Positions 8,417 through 18,764 of a DNA stretch of 41,499 nucleotides are shown here, in pieces. The notes beneath the pieces were generated by a model. The model was given only the letters and a program-made list of their open reading frames with translations. It searched no databases and was not told where the DNA came from. The DNA comes from Lautropia sp. Lineage in GTDB: Bacteria; Pseudomonadota; Gammaproteobacteria; Burkholderiales; Burkholderiaceae_E. A program made the translations under genes and the position numbers. Location: positions 1 to 41,499 of the forward strand of contig JAUMZD010000030.1 in assembly GCA_030528325.1 (NCBI GenBank), written 5' to 3'. Position 1 is the stretch's first letter; the number at the start of each line of letters is the position of its first letter.

Positions 8417-8488
8417 GGCGGACAGGCCAGCAGGGGCGGTAGTACGTGGCAACCCGCCGGCCGGTACCGGCACATGGTCAGCCCGAGC

Positions 8489-9580
8489 TCAGGGCACGAC
8501 CTGCTGGTCTATCGTACCGAACAATGAATGACCGCGCTGATCGGCCATGTCGAGCCGGACACGGCTGCCCGGTGTCAGGAAGGCGGGTGCCGCACTGGCG
8601 AGCCCGTCGATCCGGTGCCGTGCCCGCGCCTCGATCAGGCTGCTGGTGCCACTGTCCGGGCTGCTGTTCGAGACGGGGCCGCTAGAGAGCAGCGTGCCGG
8701 CATGCAGTGGCCCATGCTGGCTGAGCGCGACAAGCAGCTGCCGGAAATCCCGGCTCATCCCTTCCGCGGCATCCATGCGACCGGTGGAGCGTCCGTTCAG
8801 ACGGCAGTGCAGGGGGCGGTGAAGTTTTCCGTCCCGCCAGTCTTCGCCCAGCTCGTCAGGTGTCAGCAGGACAGGGGCGCAGGCGAGCCCCCGATCCGAC
8901 AGCCAGTGCGCCAGCCCGGGTGGATGATGGCGCCAGCCGCTGGCCATGCCGAGCAGCAGGATATGCGTTTCGGCTTCGTCCGGATCCAGATCCATCGGCA
9001 CATCATCGGTGATGGCGATGAGCTGGGCGCTGAAGTCCAGTCCCGTGTCTCCCTCTGCCTGGGCAGGTGCCCGGGGCGTGGCGCTGGGGGGAGGCTCGCG
9101 CGGCTCTGCGTCGGCTTCCTGGTCGGCACCCTGAATCAGGTGAAGGGCCAGGCCACTGGCGGAGACGGGTGCGTGTGCGGGCATGACACGGCAGGTCGGC
9201 AGCAGCTGGAAGGGCATGCCGGCATCGGCGGCATCCTGATCGGCTGGCGAGTTGGCGGCCGGGCTGCCGTTCAGGTGCTGCAGGCCGGCCTTGATCAGCC
9301 GCTTCTGAAAGGCGGGGTAGGCACATCCCTCGATCCGTTCGAAGGGGCGAGGCAGTGGGGCCAGATACTCCAGTGGGTTGAAGTCGAAGCTGCGGGGCGC
9401 GCGGCCCAGATTCAGCTGGTCGTAGAGATCCTGCAGTTGAGGGGCATGAAAACGCCAGTCGTCGAGTGCACGCTGAAGGGTGCCGACGATCTGTTCCGCC
9501 AGAACGGCGTGTTTGAGGTCGCGGGATACCACGGTCAGCTGACCGTCGCGGGTTCCATCCTTGCGGGAAGCGAGTTTCAT
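8489..9580 (-). CDS. Fumarylacetoacetate-hydrolase-like protein lacking metal ligands
   Basis: A 363-residue protein that aligns by eye with two-domain fumarylacetoacetate hydrolase (FAH) family members. The N-terminal part has MKLASRKDGTRDGQL and DLKHAVLAEQI; the C-terminal part has LTPDELGEDWRDGKLHRPL, GRMDAAEGMSRDF, LHAGTLLSSGPVSN and SLFGTIDQQV. In active enzymes a DFEAE-type motif, an earlier Asp and a later NDVS-type Asp bind Mg2+. Here the motif reads LDFSAQ (Ser184, Gln186), the later segment reads MASGWRHH, and the region expected to hold the first Asp is replaced by low-similarity sequence (90-180). It is therefore probably a pseudoenzyme. It lies upstream of phaM on the same strand. 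The start at 9580 matches the family N-terminus. Confidence 0.8.
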   Translation of the reverse strand: MKLASRKDGTRDGQLTVVSRDLKHAVLAEQIVGTLQRALDDWRFHAPQLQDLYDQLNLGRAPRSFDFNPLEYLAPLPRPFERIEGCAYPAFQKRLIKAGLQHLNGSPAANSPADQDAADAGMPFQLLPTCRVMPAHAPVSASGLALHLIQGADQEADAEPREPPPSATPRAPAQAEGDTGLDFSAQLIAITDDVPMDLDPDEAETHILLLGMASGWRHHPPGLAHWLSDRGLACAPVLLTPDELGEDWRDGKLHRPLHCRLNGRSTGRMDAAEGMSRDFRQLLVALSQHGPLHAGTLLSSGPVSNSSPDSGTSSLIEARARHRIDGLASAAPAFLTPGSRVRLDMADQRGHSLFGTIDQQVVP

Positions 9581-10033
9581 GGGTTTCTGCGGAAAATCGG
9601 CTCCGGATCGTGAGCCTTGGCCTGATGGCGGGTACGCATGAAGGGGGTAGGGGTGGCCAGGGGCACAGTTTGCTTGGCGTCGCAAAAAATGACAAATCAA
9701 GGGGTTTTGTCGATCATGGCTACAATGATGACGATCAGGCTCAGGCAGACGCAGATCGTGCTTGGGGTACTCTGAACAAGTCCCGCGAGGCGACGCGCCC
9801 CGAAACGGGATGCAGGACAAATGCCAACGCAGGCATGCGCTCGTGTCGGGGATGCGGCGGCCGCGTGGACTTGTTCAGAGTATCCCTTGGAACGATACCT
9901 TGCGTCTGCCGTGACATGCGGCTCGTGAAGCCGGCTGAAGGCTTCGCCCGGACATCGTATCGCGGCGCCACGACTCTCCCCGCTGCGCGGCAGCAGACAG
10001 GGAGACTGCGCCGATTTCATCAACCTGTTTCTC
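9581..10033. other. Intergenic region with a family B element
   Basis: This 453-bp divergent gap between the FAH-like gene and the DUF3014 gene holds the family B inverted-repeat element (9764-9886) and a more A/T-rich stretch at 9680-9735 that may hold the promoters. No protein-coding signal was convincing; open frames crossing it have no recognisable features. Confidence 0.5.
9764..9886. repeat. Repeat family B, complete element with inverted ends
   Basis: A 123-bp element. The 20-base ends are inverted copies with one mismatch: GGGGTACTCTGAACAAGTCC at 9764-9783 and GGACTTGTTCAGAGTATCCC at 9867-9886. The interior is GC-rich with no coding capacity. Parts of the same element occur at 5683-5749, 37206-37223 and 39845-39876. 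Size and structure resemble a miniature inverted-repeat element. Confidence 0.75.
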
Positions 10034-11116
10034 ATGACGGGCGCTGCGACGCGCCCCGCCCTGTTCATTATGGCACCTCCAAAAGGCCCTCCCAAGACTT
10101 CCGGTCTGACCTTTGGCCTGATCGTTGCATCCGTTTCGCTCGTGCTGTTGCTGTTATGGGGCTGGCAATCCGGCTGGCTGGCAAAAGCGGGTGATTTCGT
10201 GCAGGGATTGGTCTCGCCTGCCCGCTATCTGGGGGATCGGACGATGCAGAGCGAGGACGGGCCTGTCTCTGGTGTTCACCGATCGGGGCGCCGGTATCCA
10301 CCGTCCACGGATGACACCACCTCACCAGCTGCTGACACGCCAGCAGCGAAGGCTGATGCGAACCTCAGCACGGACATTTCCGAACAGACCGTGATGGATG
10401 CCAGCCAGGTCGAAACGTTACCGACGCAGGACAGTGAACTGGACATTCTGCCGCCGCTGCCGCCAGCCGACGAGTCCTTCGATATGGCGTCCGGGCAGGA
10501 AGGCGCTTCGGCCGTCAGGGCGAAGAAGGCTTTGCCGGACGAGAAGGCCGTCATCAGGGAAATCGGCAGGCACTGGCCGCTGGCCCAGGTTCGTCGTCAT
10601 TTCAACCTGCAGGAGACGGCTCGCCGGCTGGTGATCACGGTCGATCAGCTGCCACGGCAGCATGTGCCTTCACAGATGCGGGTCATGCGGGGGATTCCCG
10701 ATCCGATCAAGGTTCAGCGGGAAGGGGAGACCATCACGCTCGATCCGGCCAACAGCAGGCGTTATGATGGTTTCGTGGCATTTGCCGAGTCGCTGGACGC
10801 CAAAACCCTGGTCACGGTCTACCGCAAGTTCTATCCGCTGCTTCAGCACACGTTCGAAGAGATCGGCTACCCGGGCGAGCGCTTTCATGATCGGGTCATG
10901 ATGGCCATCGATGACATGCTGTCTGCCCGCGAGCCGGCATCCCCCATCGAGCTGGTGCAGCCCAAGGTGCTGTACCGCTTCGAGGATCCGGAGCTGGAAG
11001 CCCTGTCGGCAGGCCGCAAGATCATGATCCGGGTCGGGCCCGATCACGCCGAACGGCTCAGGAACGTGCTGAGCCGCCTGAAGGCGGAAATGGTGCGTCG
11101 GCCGCCGGGTGGCTGA
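10034..11116 (+). CDS. DUF3014 domain-containing membrane-anchored protein
   Basis: A 360-residue protein. One membrane segment (about residues 24-46, LTFGLIVASVSLVLLLLWGW) is followed by a Pro/Ser/Thr/Asp-rich linker to about residue 175. A conserved globular domain then has the DUF3014 pattern: LVITVDQLPR, a YRKFYPLLQHTFEEIGYPGERFHDRVMMAIDDML helical block, and PKVLYRFEDPELEALSAGRKIMIRVG at the end. DUF3014 proteins are of unknown function and face the periplasm. An in-frame ATG at 10070 (MAPPKGPPK) is an equally plausible start. It stands upstream of, and separate from, the phasin gene. Confidence 0.85.
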   Translation: MTGAATRPALFIMAPPKGPPKTSGLTFGLIVASVSLVLLLLWGWQSGWLAKAGDFVQGLVSPARYLGDRTMQSEDGPVSGVHRSGRRYPPSTDDTTSPAADTPAAKADANLSTDISEQTVMDASQVETLPTQDSELDILPPLPPADESFDMASGQEGASAVRAKKALPDEKAVIREIGRHWPLAQVRRHFNLQETARRLVITVDQLPRQHVPSQMRVMRGIPDPIKVQREGETITLDPANSRRYDGFVAFAESLDAKTLVTVYRKFYPLLQHTFEEIGYPGERFHDRVMMAIDDMLSAREPASPIELVQPKVLYRFEDPELEALSAGRKIMIRVGPDHAERLRNVLSRLKAEMVRRPPGG

Positions 11117-11134
11117 CGGTCACAGGTCTCTGGA

Positions 11135-11205
11135 TGTTGCGCTGCAAAAAACTGCTTGTACCGGAGGCAGATGTATGTGACAATGCTATTTGTGCATTGC
11201 AGCAA
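11135..11205 (+). promoter_or_regulatory. phaP promoter with two PhaR-like sites
   Basis: A -35-like TTGTAC (11156-11161) and -10-like GACAAT (11179-11184) are 17 bp apart. They are flanked by two sites sharing TGC-N2-TGCA: TGTTGCGCTGCAA at 11135-11147 and TTGTGCATTGCAGCAA at 11190-11205. TGCA-rich sites of this kind are bound by the repressor PhaR at phasin promoters in PHA producers. The downstream copy covers the expected transcription start. The repressor gene is not in this window. Confidence 0.5.
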
Positions 11206-11343
11206 AACGATCTCTGATCCGTGCAGCAGGGTATTTGCCCTGGCGTAAGTGCTTCTTCTGCACGGTCCTCATGGACACGGGGCGCCGGTCTGATCCTGAG
11301 GTTCCGTCTCCTTTCCCCATTTCACCCATTCAGGAGTTTTCCC

Positions 11344-11886
11344 ATGTTTCCTTCCATCGATGACCTGCTGAAGGCCCAGTCCGAAGCTTTCAAGACCTCC
11401 AACACCGTGGCCACCGCCGCTTTTGATGGCGCGAAGAAGCTGCTGGAGCTGAACGTGCAGGCCGCCCGTGCCGGCATGGAAGAATCCTCGGCCCAGCTGA
11501 AGGCGCTGATGGCCGCCAAGGATGTGAACACGCTGAACACGATGCTGGCCGACCTGTTCGCCCAGTATGGCAAGCCCGATGGCAGCAAGGCCGCTTCCTA
11601 CGTGAAGAACGTCTATGAAATCACGCAGGAAACCAGCGCCCAGGTGTCGGCTCTGATCGAGCAGCAGGTCTCCAGCACCCAGCGTCAGCTGCTGGCTTCG
11701 GTCGACACGCTGGTCAAGAACGCTCCGGCTGGTTCGGAAAGCGCCGTCAACCTGCTGAAGCAGAGCGTGGTCAATGCCAATGCCGCTTACGAGCAGCTGC
11801 AGGCGGCTTCCAAGCAGGTTCTGGAAATGATCGACGCCAACATCGCCGGTCTGTCGAAGGCTGCTTCGACCCCCAAGAAGAAGTGA
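11344..11886 (+). CDS. phaP: Phasin family protein (PHA granule-coating)
   Basis: A 180-residue phasin that coats polyhydroxyalkanoate granules and sets their size and number. It is almost wholly amphipathic helix and Ala-rich with no cysteine. The N-terminus MFPSIDDLLKAQSEAFK and the ELNVQAARAGMEESSAQLKALMAAKD block match betaproteobacterial phasins, and it ends in a basic TPKKK tail. AGGAG at 11332-11336 sits 7 bases before the ATG at 11344; the open frame continues upstream through the promoter, so the longer start is unlikely. It is followed by a strong bidirectional terminator shared with rhlE. Confidence 0.95.
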   Translation: MFPSIDDLLKAQSEAFKTSNTVATAAFDGAKKLLELNVQAARAGMEESSAQLKALMAAKDVNTLNTMLADLFAQYGKPDGSKAASYVKNVYEITQETSAQVSALIEQQVSSTQRQLLASVDTLVKNAPAGSESAVNLLKQSVVNANAAYEQLQAASKQVLEMIDANIAGLSKAASTPKKK

Positions 11887-11935
11887 TCTGATCGCCGTCG
11901 GCGATTGAACGGCGCCTGATGATCGGGCGTCTTCC

Positions 11936-11963
11936 AAAAAACCGGGCCAAGGCCCGGTTTTTT
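11936..11963. terminator. Bidirectional terminator between phaP and rhlE
   Basis: AAAAAACCGGGCC, loop AA, GGCCCGGTTTTTT: a perfect GC stem flanked by A6 and T6, so it can act on both strands. It lies between the convergent phaP (+) and rhlE (-) genes. Confidence 0.9.
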
Positions 11964-12018
11964 CATGGGCCCGACACCGCTGACCGTCAGAGCGTGTCGG
12001 GCCGCCATGATGACGGTC

Positions 12019-13545
<1,527 letters not shown>

Positions 13546-13933
13546 ACTCCAGCAATGAGCTGCTGTTGATCCGGTGGGCGATAACGGGGTGATGAGATCC
13601 GTGGCGTCGCCCGGGTCATCAGGGGAGGAGTCTGCGCCACCGGCAGAGGGGAGACCAGTCAGGGACTGGGATGAATGAGCAGGACGGTGAACAGAGCAAA
13701 CACATCTGCATGCAGCCTGCTGTCAAGGACAGATGTCGCATATTATATCGTGAAGCTGCTTTTTGCAGGATAAAAAATGGGCAAAATGAGCCCGCTTGCC
13801 GCCTGAGAGTGCAAGACTTTGTTTGATCGGGTGCGCGTGATCAGCGGGGATAAGCAGGCGATAGCAGAGGACTGGTGCCGGAACCGCCCGGTAAGGCTGC
13901 ACGGCCGGGCAGCCTGTCGGGGCGGCGCTTCTC
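13546..13933 (-). promoter_or_regulatory. rhlE upstream region with a consensus -10 box
   Basis: A 388-bp gap. On the minus strand a perfect TATAAT lies at 13742-13747 with no good -35 at 17 bp, giving a leader of about 190 bases before rhlE. A hairpin GGCTGC/GCAGCC at 13895-13914 lies 20 bp after the end of the 1563-residue gene but has no T tract. The 64-codon open frame at 13743-13937 overlaps the promoter and shows no protein features. Confidence 0.4.
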
Positions 13934-16900
13934 TCACAGCATGAAGTTGTAGGCCACCAGCCCGGCCACGAAAAGCAGCACGATGATGGCGATGAAGATG
14001 CTCAGTACCCAGCGCAGCAGGGATGAGGCGAAGGATCGTCGGGGCGCCTTGGGGGAAGCCTTGCCCGCTGTCGTGTCGTCCGGCGGCGCCAGCCCGGCCA
14101 AGCTGGCGGAGGTGGCCGGGCTACCGACGCTGGGGGTGCTCGCCGGGGCATCCGGGTGCAGGCCAGGATCCGGCAGCAGCTGCGACGGCAGCGCCGCTGC
14201 CGCAGCTGATGCGTTGGCCTTCGACAGCGCCTCGGTGGCCGTTCCCGCTGCCGGGATGTCGGCCCGGTTCGGGGCAGGTCGTGCGGCAGGCGTCGATCCT
14301 TTGGGCGTGTCATCGTCATCGGGCCAGTAGCCCCCGGCCGAGAAGCGCTGCCAGCCCCAGCGGATCCAGCCCAGCAGGGACGAGGCCAGCCACAGCGCCC
14401 AGGCGAGCATGGCCACCCGATACGTGGTCAGCGAGATCGAGAAGACCCAGCTGCTCTCCGCCACGCTCGCGAAACGATCCTGATACCAGGCCAGATGATG
14501 GGCACCCGATTCATTGCCGGTGATCAGCATGTTCGGGTAGCCGAGCAGGGCCGTGTGCACCGTCTGGTAGAGAATCAGCAGCATCGCCAGCGTCCAGATG
14601 GCCATGGCTATCTGAACACCGCTGATCCAGCCCCGGTCCCAACCCTTCTTATGCATCTCGTCGATCGAGGGTTTGATGCCGAGTGCCAGCAGTCCGGTCG
14701 CGACGATGGCCGCGCCCAGCATCGAGGCCTGGGCCAGCCCGAGCAGCAGCAGGAACCAGCTGACCGGGCCCAGCGGGGTGCGTCTGCTTCGGGCGAGCAG
14801 CATCGAGGCGATCAGGATCAGGGGCACGAATCCCCAGAACAGGACGGCCGGGCCGATCGGTGGGCCGCCTGCGGCCAGAACCACGCGGTCATGGGGCAGG
14901 TTCAGGGTGGTGATGGCGTTCGTGCCGTCCAGACGGGTCTCCAGCTGACTTGTGTGGAAGCGCTGGCCGATGCCGGCCACGCCGCGTGCTTCACGCCAGC
15001 GGAGCACCACCTCATGCTCACCGGGCACGATCGGGATGTCGACACGGCCCTGCTGGGCCTGAACCGGCACATGGGCACCATCGAGCGTCATGCCGAGAAA
15101 CCCGGCGTCAGCCGGCAGCGTCACACCGTGGGTGCCGGCCAGGCTCGCGCGCAGCGACAGGGTCGTTTCCACGGTCGTGCTGTGCTGGCCCGGCTCGAGC
15201 TTCATCCGTTGACGCTCCAGCGTGAGCGTCGGGCCCGGGATCACCTCGGGGGCGGAGATATGCAGCTTCAGGGATTCACCGGGCCAGGGCTGCCATCTGG
15301 GCGCCAGCACGCCATCGCTGCCCTGCGCGTAATGGATCGGGGTCAGACCCTCCCAGGACGGGTGCCAGCGTGAGCTGACCTGCAATTGCCAGCGCTCGAT
15401 CTGGAAGAGCGAGGGCAGCGCCTGCCATGTCAGCGTCTCCGTCGCCGGCAGCGTGCCTTTCAGTTCGAGGCTGTTCTGGCCGCTCAGCAGGATTTCTGCG
15501 GCGCCATCGTGCATCCTGACCCGCTCGTCGTTGATCGATTCGCCCGGCAGCAGGGCAAAGCGGACCCGCACGGGCGCACGGCTCGGGCCCTGACGCGTGA
15601 TGCGGGTTCTGGTCTGCCAGCGGTCGCCAACGGACAGGGTGCGCTCGACCAGGGCAAAGCCTGGCAGGGCGTCCGGCACATGCGAGAGCTGCTTCTGCGG
15701 GCTGTCGGTCTTTGGTTGGGCGGGCAGATCCAGGTTCAGCAGCCCTTCACGGGGCTGGCCGTCCGGTGAGAGGCCACTGGCTTGCCAGGGGCCGGCCTGC
15801 ACCGTCAGGGTGTGGGGGGGCATCGGCAGGGGAATGCGGATGCTGTTGCCTGCGCCCAGAGGGCCGTTCAGCGTCAGTGCATGGATGCCTTCGGGCACCT
15901 GAACCCAGAGCTGGCCGCGTTCGTCCCGGCGCACCATGGCAGCCCTGTCGTCGAGCAGCACCTGCGTCGGGTGCCAGTTGCCGGTCGTGTCCCGTCCGGG
16001 CAGCGGCAGCTGGGTCGGAATCTGTGCATGGACGCTCAGTGCCAGCGTGAGCCGTTCACGATCGGCCGTCACGCGCAACTGGGCCACGGCGGCACAGGAC
16101 GGCTGGCAGTCGGCAGGGGGGTGCAGGCGATTTCGCAGTTCTTCGAGCAGCGCCGCCTTCTCCGTGCCGAGCGTGGGGCGCGCGTTCTGTGTCATCACCT
16201 TGACGACCCGGGGGCCAGGCTGTGGCTCACTGGCCATGGCGGGGGGTAGTGCCCACAGCGCGAGGCCGAGAACCAGCGCGAGCTGGATGGCAGGGCTGGC
16301 AGTGCCGCCGCCGGGCGAAGAACCCTTGCCGCTGGCCGTGCTGTCGTCCTGTGCCGTGGCAGGGGACGATGCGGTCTGGCCGCTTTCCGGCGCAGCATCG
16401 TCCATCGGGGTGGTGCCAGCCGTGGGCGCCCTGGGTGTTGCTGAAGCCGGTGGCACTTTGTCGTCGCCCGCCGGTGGGTGACGCAGCGCGTGGACGGCCC
16501 GGAACATCTGCCACAGGGCAGCATACAGGACGAATAGCAGCACCGTGTGATGGAGCGCCGAGCCGAGGGGGGGCAGCAGATAGAGCCTCATGCTTTCCTC
16601 GGGCTGTACATCGCCGCTGTTGCGCAGTTCGTACCGGTTCCACTCCCAGGCCGGCAGGCCCGGGCCGGTCTGGATCTGGATGGCCTGTTGCGAGCGGGGT
16701 GGCTGGGGTGGGGACAGATAGGGGGCCGAACGGACGCCGCTGTCATCGGCTGCCTGCTCCAGCGCCTGCTGGGCTTTCGTCCTCATGCTGCTCGGGCGGG
16801 CCGTTTCCGCGGCCTTGGTGGCGCTGTACAGGTGCTCCCGGGAGGGGTTGTAGGCATGGCTGTGTTCGAGGCCGGGATAGATGATGCTGCGGATCTGCTG

Positions 16901-18625
16901 CACCGAGAAAGGCAGCATGACCAGCAGGATCAGGGCAAGGAGGCTGTTGGCGGCCACCAGGATCATCGGCCGCAGACGGCTGGCGCCCGTCAGGGCGCGC
17001 AAAAGGGCCACGCACAGCAGCAGCATCAGCCAGCTGCTGCCGACGAAGGCCAGCTCGCACCAGCTCAGCACGATGGCCACCGACATCAGTGCGCCACGGG
17101 CTGCGCCCAGCAGGCGGAAGGCCGCGATGCCGCCCAGCAGCACGAAGAACAGGTCGAAGAGGCGCCAGCGTGAGGTCCAGGTGGCGGGGCTGATCTCCTG
17201 CACGCCGGTGGTGCTGAGCAGCATCCAGCCGGGGGGCAGGTGCAGCACGGTGTCCACCGAGGACAGGACGGTGTTCCAGCCGTTGACCGGCAACTCGGCG
17301 GGGCGCCCCTCGATCCGGCTCAGCGCTTCCAGCGAGAGTTCCTGATGCCGCAGCTCGATGCCGGGGTTGGCTGTCGTGTCCGCAGTGCCGGCAGGTAGGC
17401 GATTGATCGGCAGTGCCGTGCCGTTGGCGTTGGCGTAGCCCAGTCGTGCGGGCGGACTCAGTTCCAGTCGCCAGCCGCGCGACAGGGTGCCATTCAGATG
17501 GTCCAGCTGCGTCATGCCCTGGCCGTCGAAATCCAGCCACAGCTCGCGTGTCAGCTGCAGGCTGTTGCCGGCGGGGGCGGCATCGCCGCGGGTTTTCGGC
17601 ACGATCAGCATCTGGCTGTCCGCTTGCATCTGATAGGCCGGCAGGCGCCGCCAGGGCTTCGGCACGCCGGCCTGATCCGGGTCGATGCTCTCGACGCCTT
17701 CGATCTCGCTCACGTGAAGATCGTTGTGTCCTTCATAGGACCAGATCTCTGGGCCGGCACCGGGCGGCAGGCTCAGCGCTTCCACCGGTTTCATCTGCCG
17801 GGCATCCACTTCGATCTGCCAGGCGCCGGCACGCAGTTGCACCTGCAGGCGGCCATCCGGATAGAGGCGGGCGGGCAGAGCGCTGCGCAGGGCCTCGGCC
17901 TGGGTGTCGGCCAGCAGGGCGGCTGGCAGCTCGATCTCGCGGGGCTGGCCCGCCACGTTCAGTTCGTAGTGCGTCGTGATCCGGCGGGGAATGGCGTCGT
18001 CGATCCGTCGGTGAATGCGCAGTTCCAGCCGGTTGCCCAGCTCGGGGGCCGATGGCGTCGGGGCATCGGTCTGCTGCAGCCAGAGCCGGTCTGCGCGGTC
18101 GGTGACCGGATTCAGCTCGGTGCCGTGGCTGCGAACCGACAGCAGGCCGGTATGGGCGGGCACGCGGACGGTACGTGGTGTCTGTTGCCACCGGATCTGA
18201 CCGCTCAGCACATGCCGACCGGGTGGGAGCCACACCACAGGGCGCTCGCCCTGACTGGTGACGGGCCATGCCCGACCATCCTGGGTCTGGACGCCCGTGG
18301 GCCAGGCACCCGATTCACCCGGCAGCATGACGGCCGAGCGTTCGCCGATGACTTCGACCGTGCTGCTGAAGCGTCCGACGCGCCCCTCGATGCTGATCTC
18401 CAGCCGGCTGGGCCAGACGCAGCTGCGGTGCTGGTGATCATCGTGTGCAACCGGGCAGGCCAGGTTTTCGTGCCCCTGCATCGCCCAGGGCACCCAGCCC
18501 TTCAGATCATTGGGCAGTTCCTCCACCGACAGTGCTGGCGTGGCCTGGCCCGCGTGGGGCAACAGCAGGCACAGCGTCGTGGCAAGAGCCGCCAGCGGAC
18601 GGCGAAAGGAGGCGATCGGCAACAT
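13934..18625 (-). CDS. Large membrane protein with duplicated ectodomain, unknown function
   Basis: A 1563-residue protein I cannot assign to a named family. It begins with a signal peptide (about 1-28). A beta-rich ectodomain A follows (about 29-485), then several membrane helices (about 487-575), a soluble loop and a helix (about 692-712). A Pro/Ser/Gly-rich linker (715-778) leads to a second signal-like helix (about 779-798, ending PPAMASE). Then come ectodomain B (about 799-1255), four membrane helices (about 1257-1425), a Pro/Ala-rich linker and a final helix (1537-1560). Ectodomain B repeats A: a Cys pair (57/69 versus 840/844), an LPG..G.W pattern, and a V.LPPG.H.L.G / V.VPEGIHALTLNGP match at about 131-141 and 908-921. 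It is the last gene of a minus-strand run with a lipoprotein and an MscS channel. Confidence 0.85.
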   Translation of the reverse strand: MLPIASFRRPLAALATTLCLLLPHAGQATPALSVEELPNDLKGWVPWAMQGHENLACPVAHDDHQHRSCVWPSRLEISIEGRVGRFSSTVEVIGERSAVMLPGESGAWPTGVQTQDGRAWPVTSQGERPVVWLPPGRHVLSGQIRWQQTPRTVRVPAHTGLLSVRSHGTELNPVTDRADRLWLQQTDAPTPSAPELGNRLELRIHRRIDDAIPRRITTHYELNVAGQPREIELPAALLADTQAEALRSALPARLYPDGRLQVQLRAGAWQIEVDARQMKPVEALSLPPGAGPEIWSYEGHNDLHVSEIEGVESIDPDQAGVPKPWRRLPAYQMQADSQMLIVPKTRGDAAPAGNSLQLTRELWLDFDGQGMTQLDHLNGTLSRGWRLELSPPARLGYANANGTALPINRLPAGTADTTANPGIELRHQELSLEALSRIEGRPAELPVNGWNTVLSSVDTVLHLPPGWMLLSTTGVQEISPATWTSRWRLFDLFFVLLGGIAAFRLLGAARGALMSVAIVLSWCELAFVGSSWLMLLLCVALLRALTGASRLRPMILVAANSLLALILLVMLPFSVQQIRSIIYPGLEHSHAYNPSREHLYSATKAAETARPSSMRTKAQQALEQAADDSGVRSAPYLSPPQPPRSQQAIQIQTGPGLPAWEWNRYELRNSGDVQPEESMRLYLLPPLGSALHHTVLLFVLYAALWQMFRAVHALRHPPAGDDKVPPASATPRAPTAGTTPMDDAAPESGQTASSPATAQDDSTASGKGSSPGGGTASPAIQLALVLGLALWALPPAMASEPQPGPRVVKVMTQNARPTLGTEKAALLEELRNRLHPPADCQPSCAAVAQLRVTADRERLTLALSVHAQIPTQLPLPGRDTTGNWHPTQVLLDDRAAMVRRDERGQLWVQVPEGIHALTLNGPLGAGNSIRIPLPMPPHTLTVQAGPWQASGLSPDGQPREGLLNLDLPAQPKTDSPQKQLSHVPDALPGFALVERTLSVGDRWQTRTRITRQGPSRAPVRVRFALLPGESINDERVRMHDGAAEILLSGQNSLELKGTLPATETLTWQALPSLFQIERWQLQVSSRWHPSWEGLTPIHYAQGSDGVLAPRWQPWPGESLKLHISAPEVIPGPTLTLERQRMKLEPGQHSTTVETTLSLRASLAGTHGVTLPADAGFLGMTLDGAHVPVQAQQGRVDIPIVPGEHEVVLRWREARGVAGIGQRFHTSQLETRLDGTNAITTLNLPHDRVVLAAGGPPIGPAVLFWGFVPLILIASMLLARSRRTPLGPVSWFLLLLGLAQASMLGAAIVATGLLALGIKPSIDEMHKKGWDRGWISGVQIAMAIWTLAMLLILYQTVHTALLGYPNMLITGNESGAHHLAWYQDRFASVAESSWVFSISLTTYRVAMLAWALWLASSLLGWIRWGWQRFSAGGYWPDDDDTPKGSTPAARPAPNRADIPAAGTATEALSKANASAAAAALPSQLLPDPGLHPDAPASTPSVGSPATSASLAGLAPPDDTTAGKASPKAPRRSFASSLLRWVLSIFIAIIVLLFVAGLVAYNFML

Positions 18626-18764
18626 GATGAGGATCCGGTCTCACAGTCTCTGTCACGCCTATCGTGCGCTGATCCCCCTGATCACGGCGCAACCACCCGA
18701 CAGGCGGTCTGTCAGCCAGAGTGTATAGCGGATGTCTGGATATCTGAGGTTTCGCCAGCCGAAC

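Noticed and set aside
13743..13937. A 64-codon open frame between rhlE and the large membrane protein gene
   Set aside because: Overlaps a consensus -10 box, lacks a ribosome binding site, and its composition does not look like a protein.
14495..15373. Long plus-strand open frames inside the 1563-residue gene
   Set aside because: Antisense shadows; the minus-strand frame shows signal peptide, membrane helices and an internal repeat.
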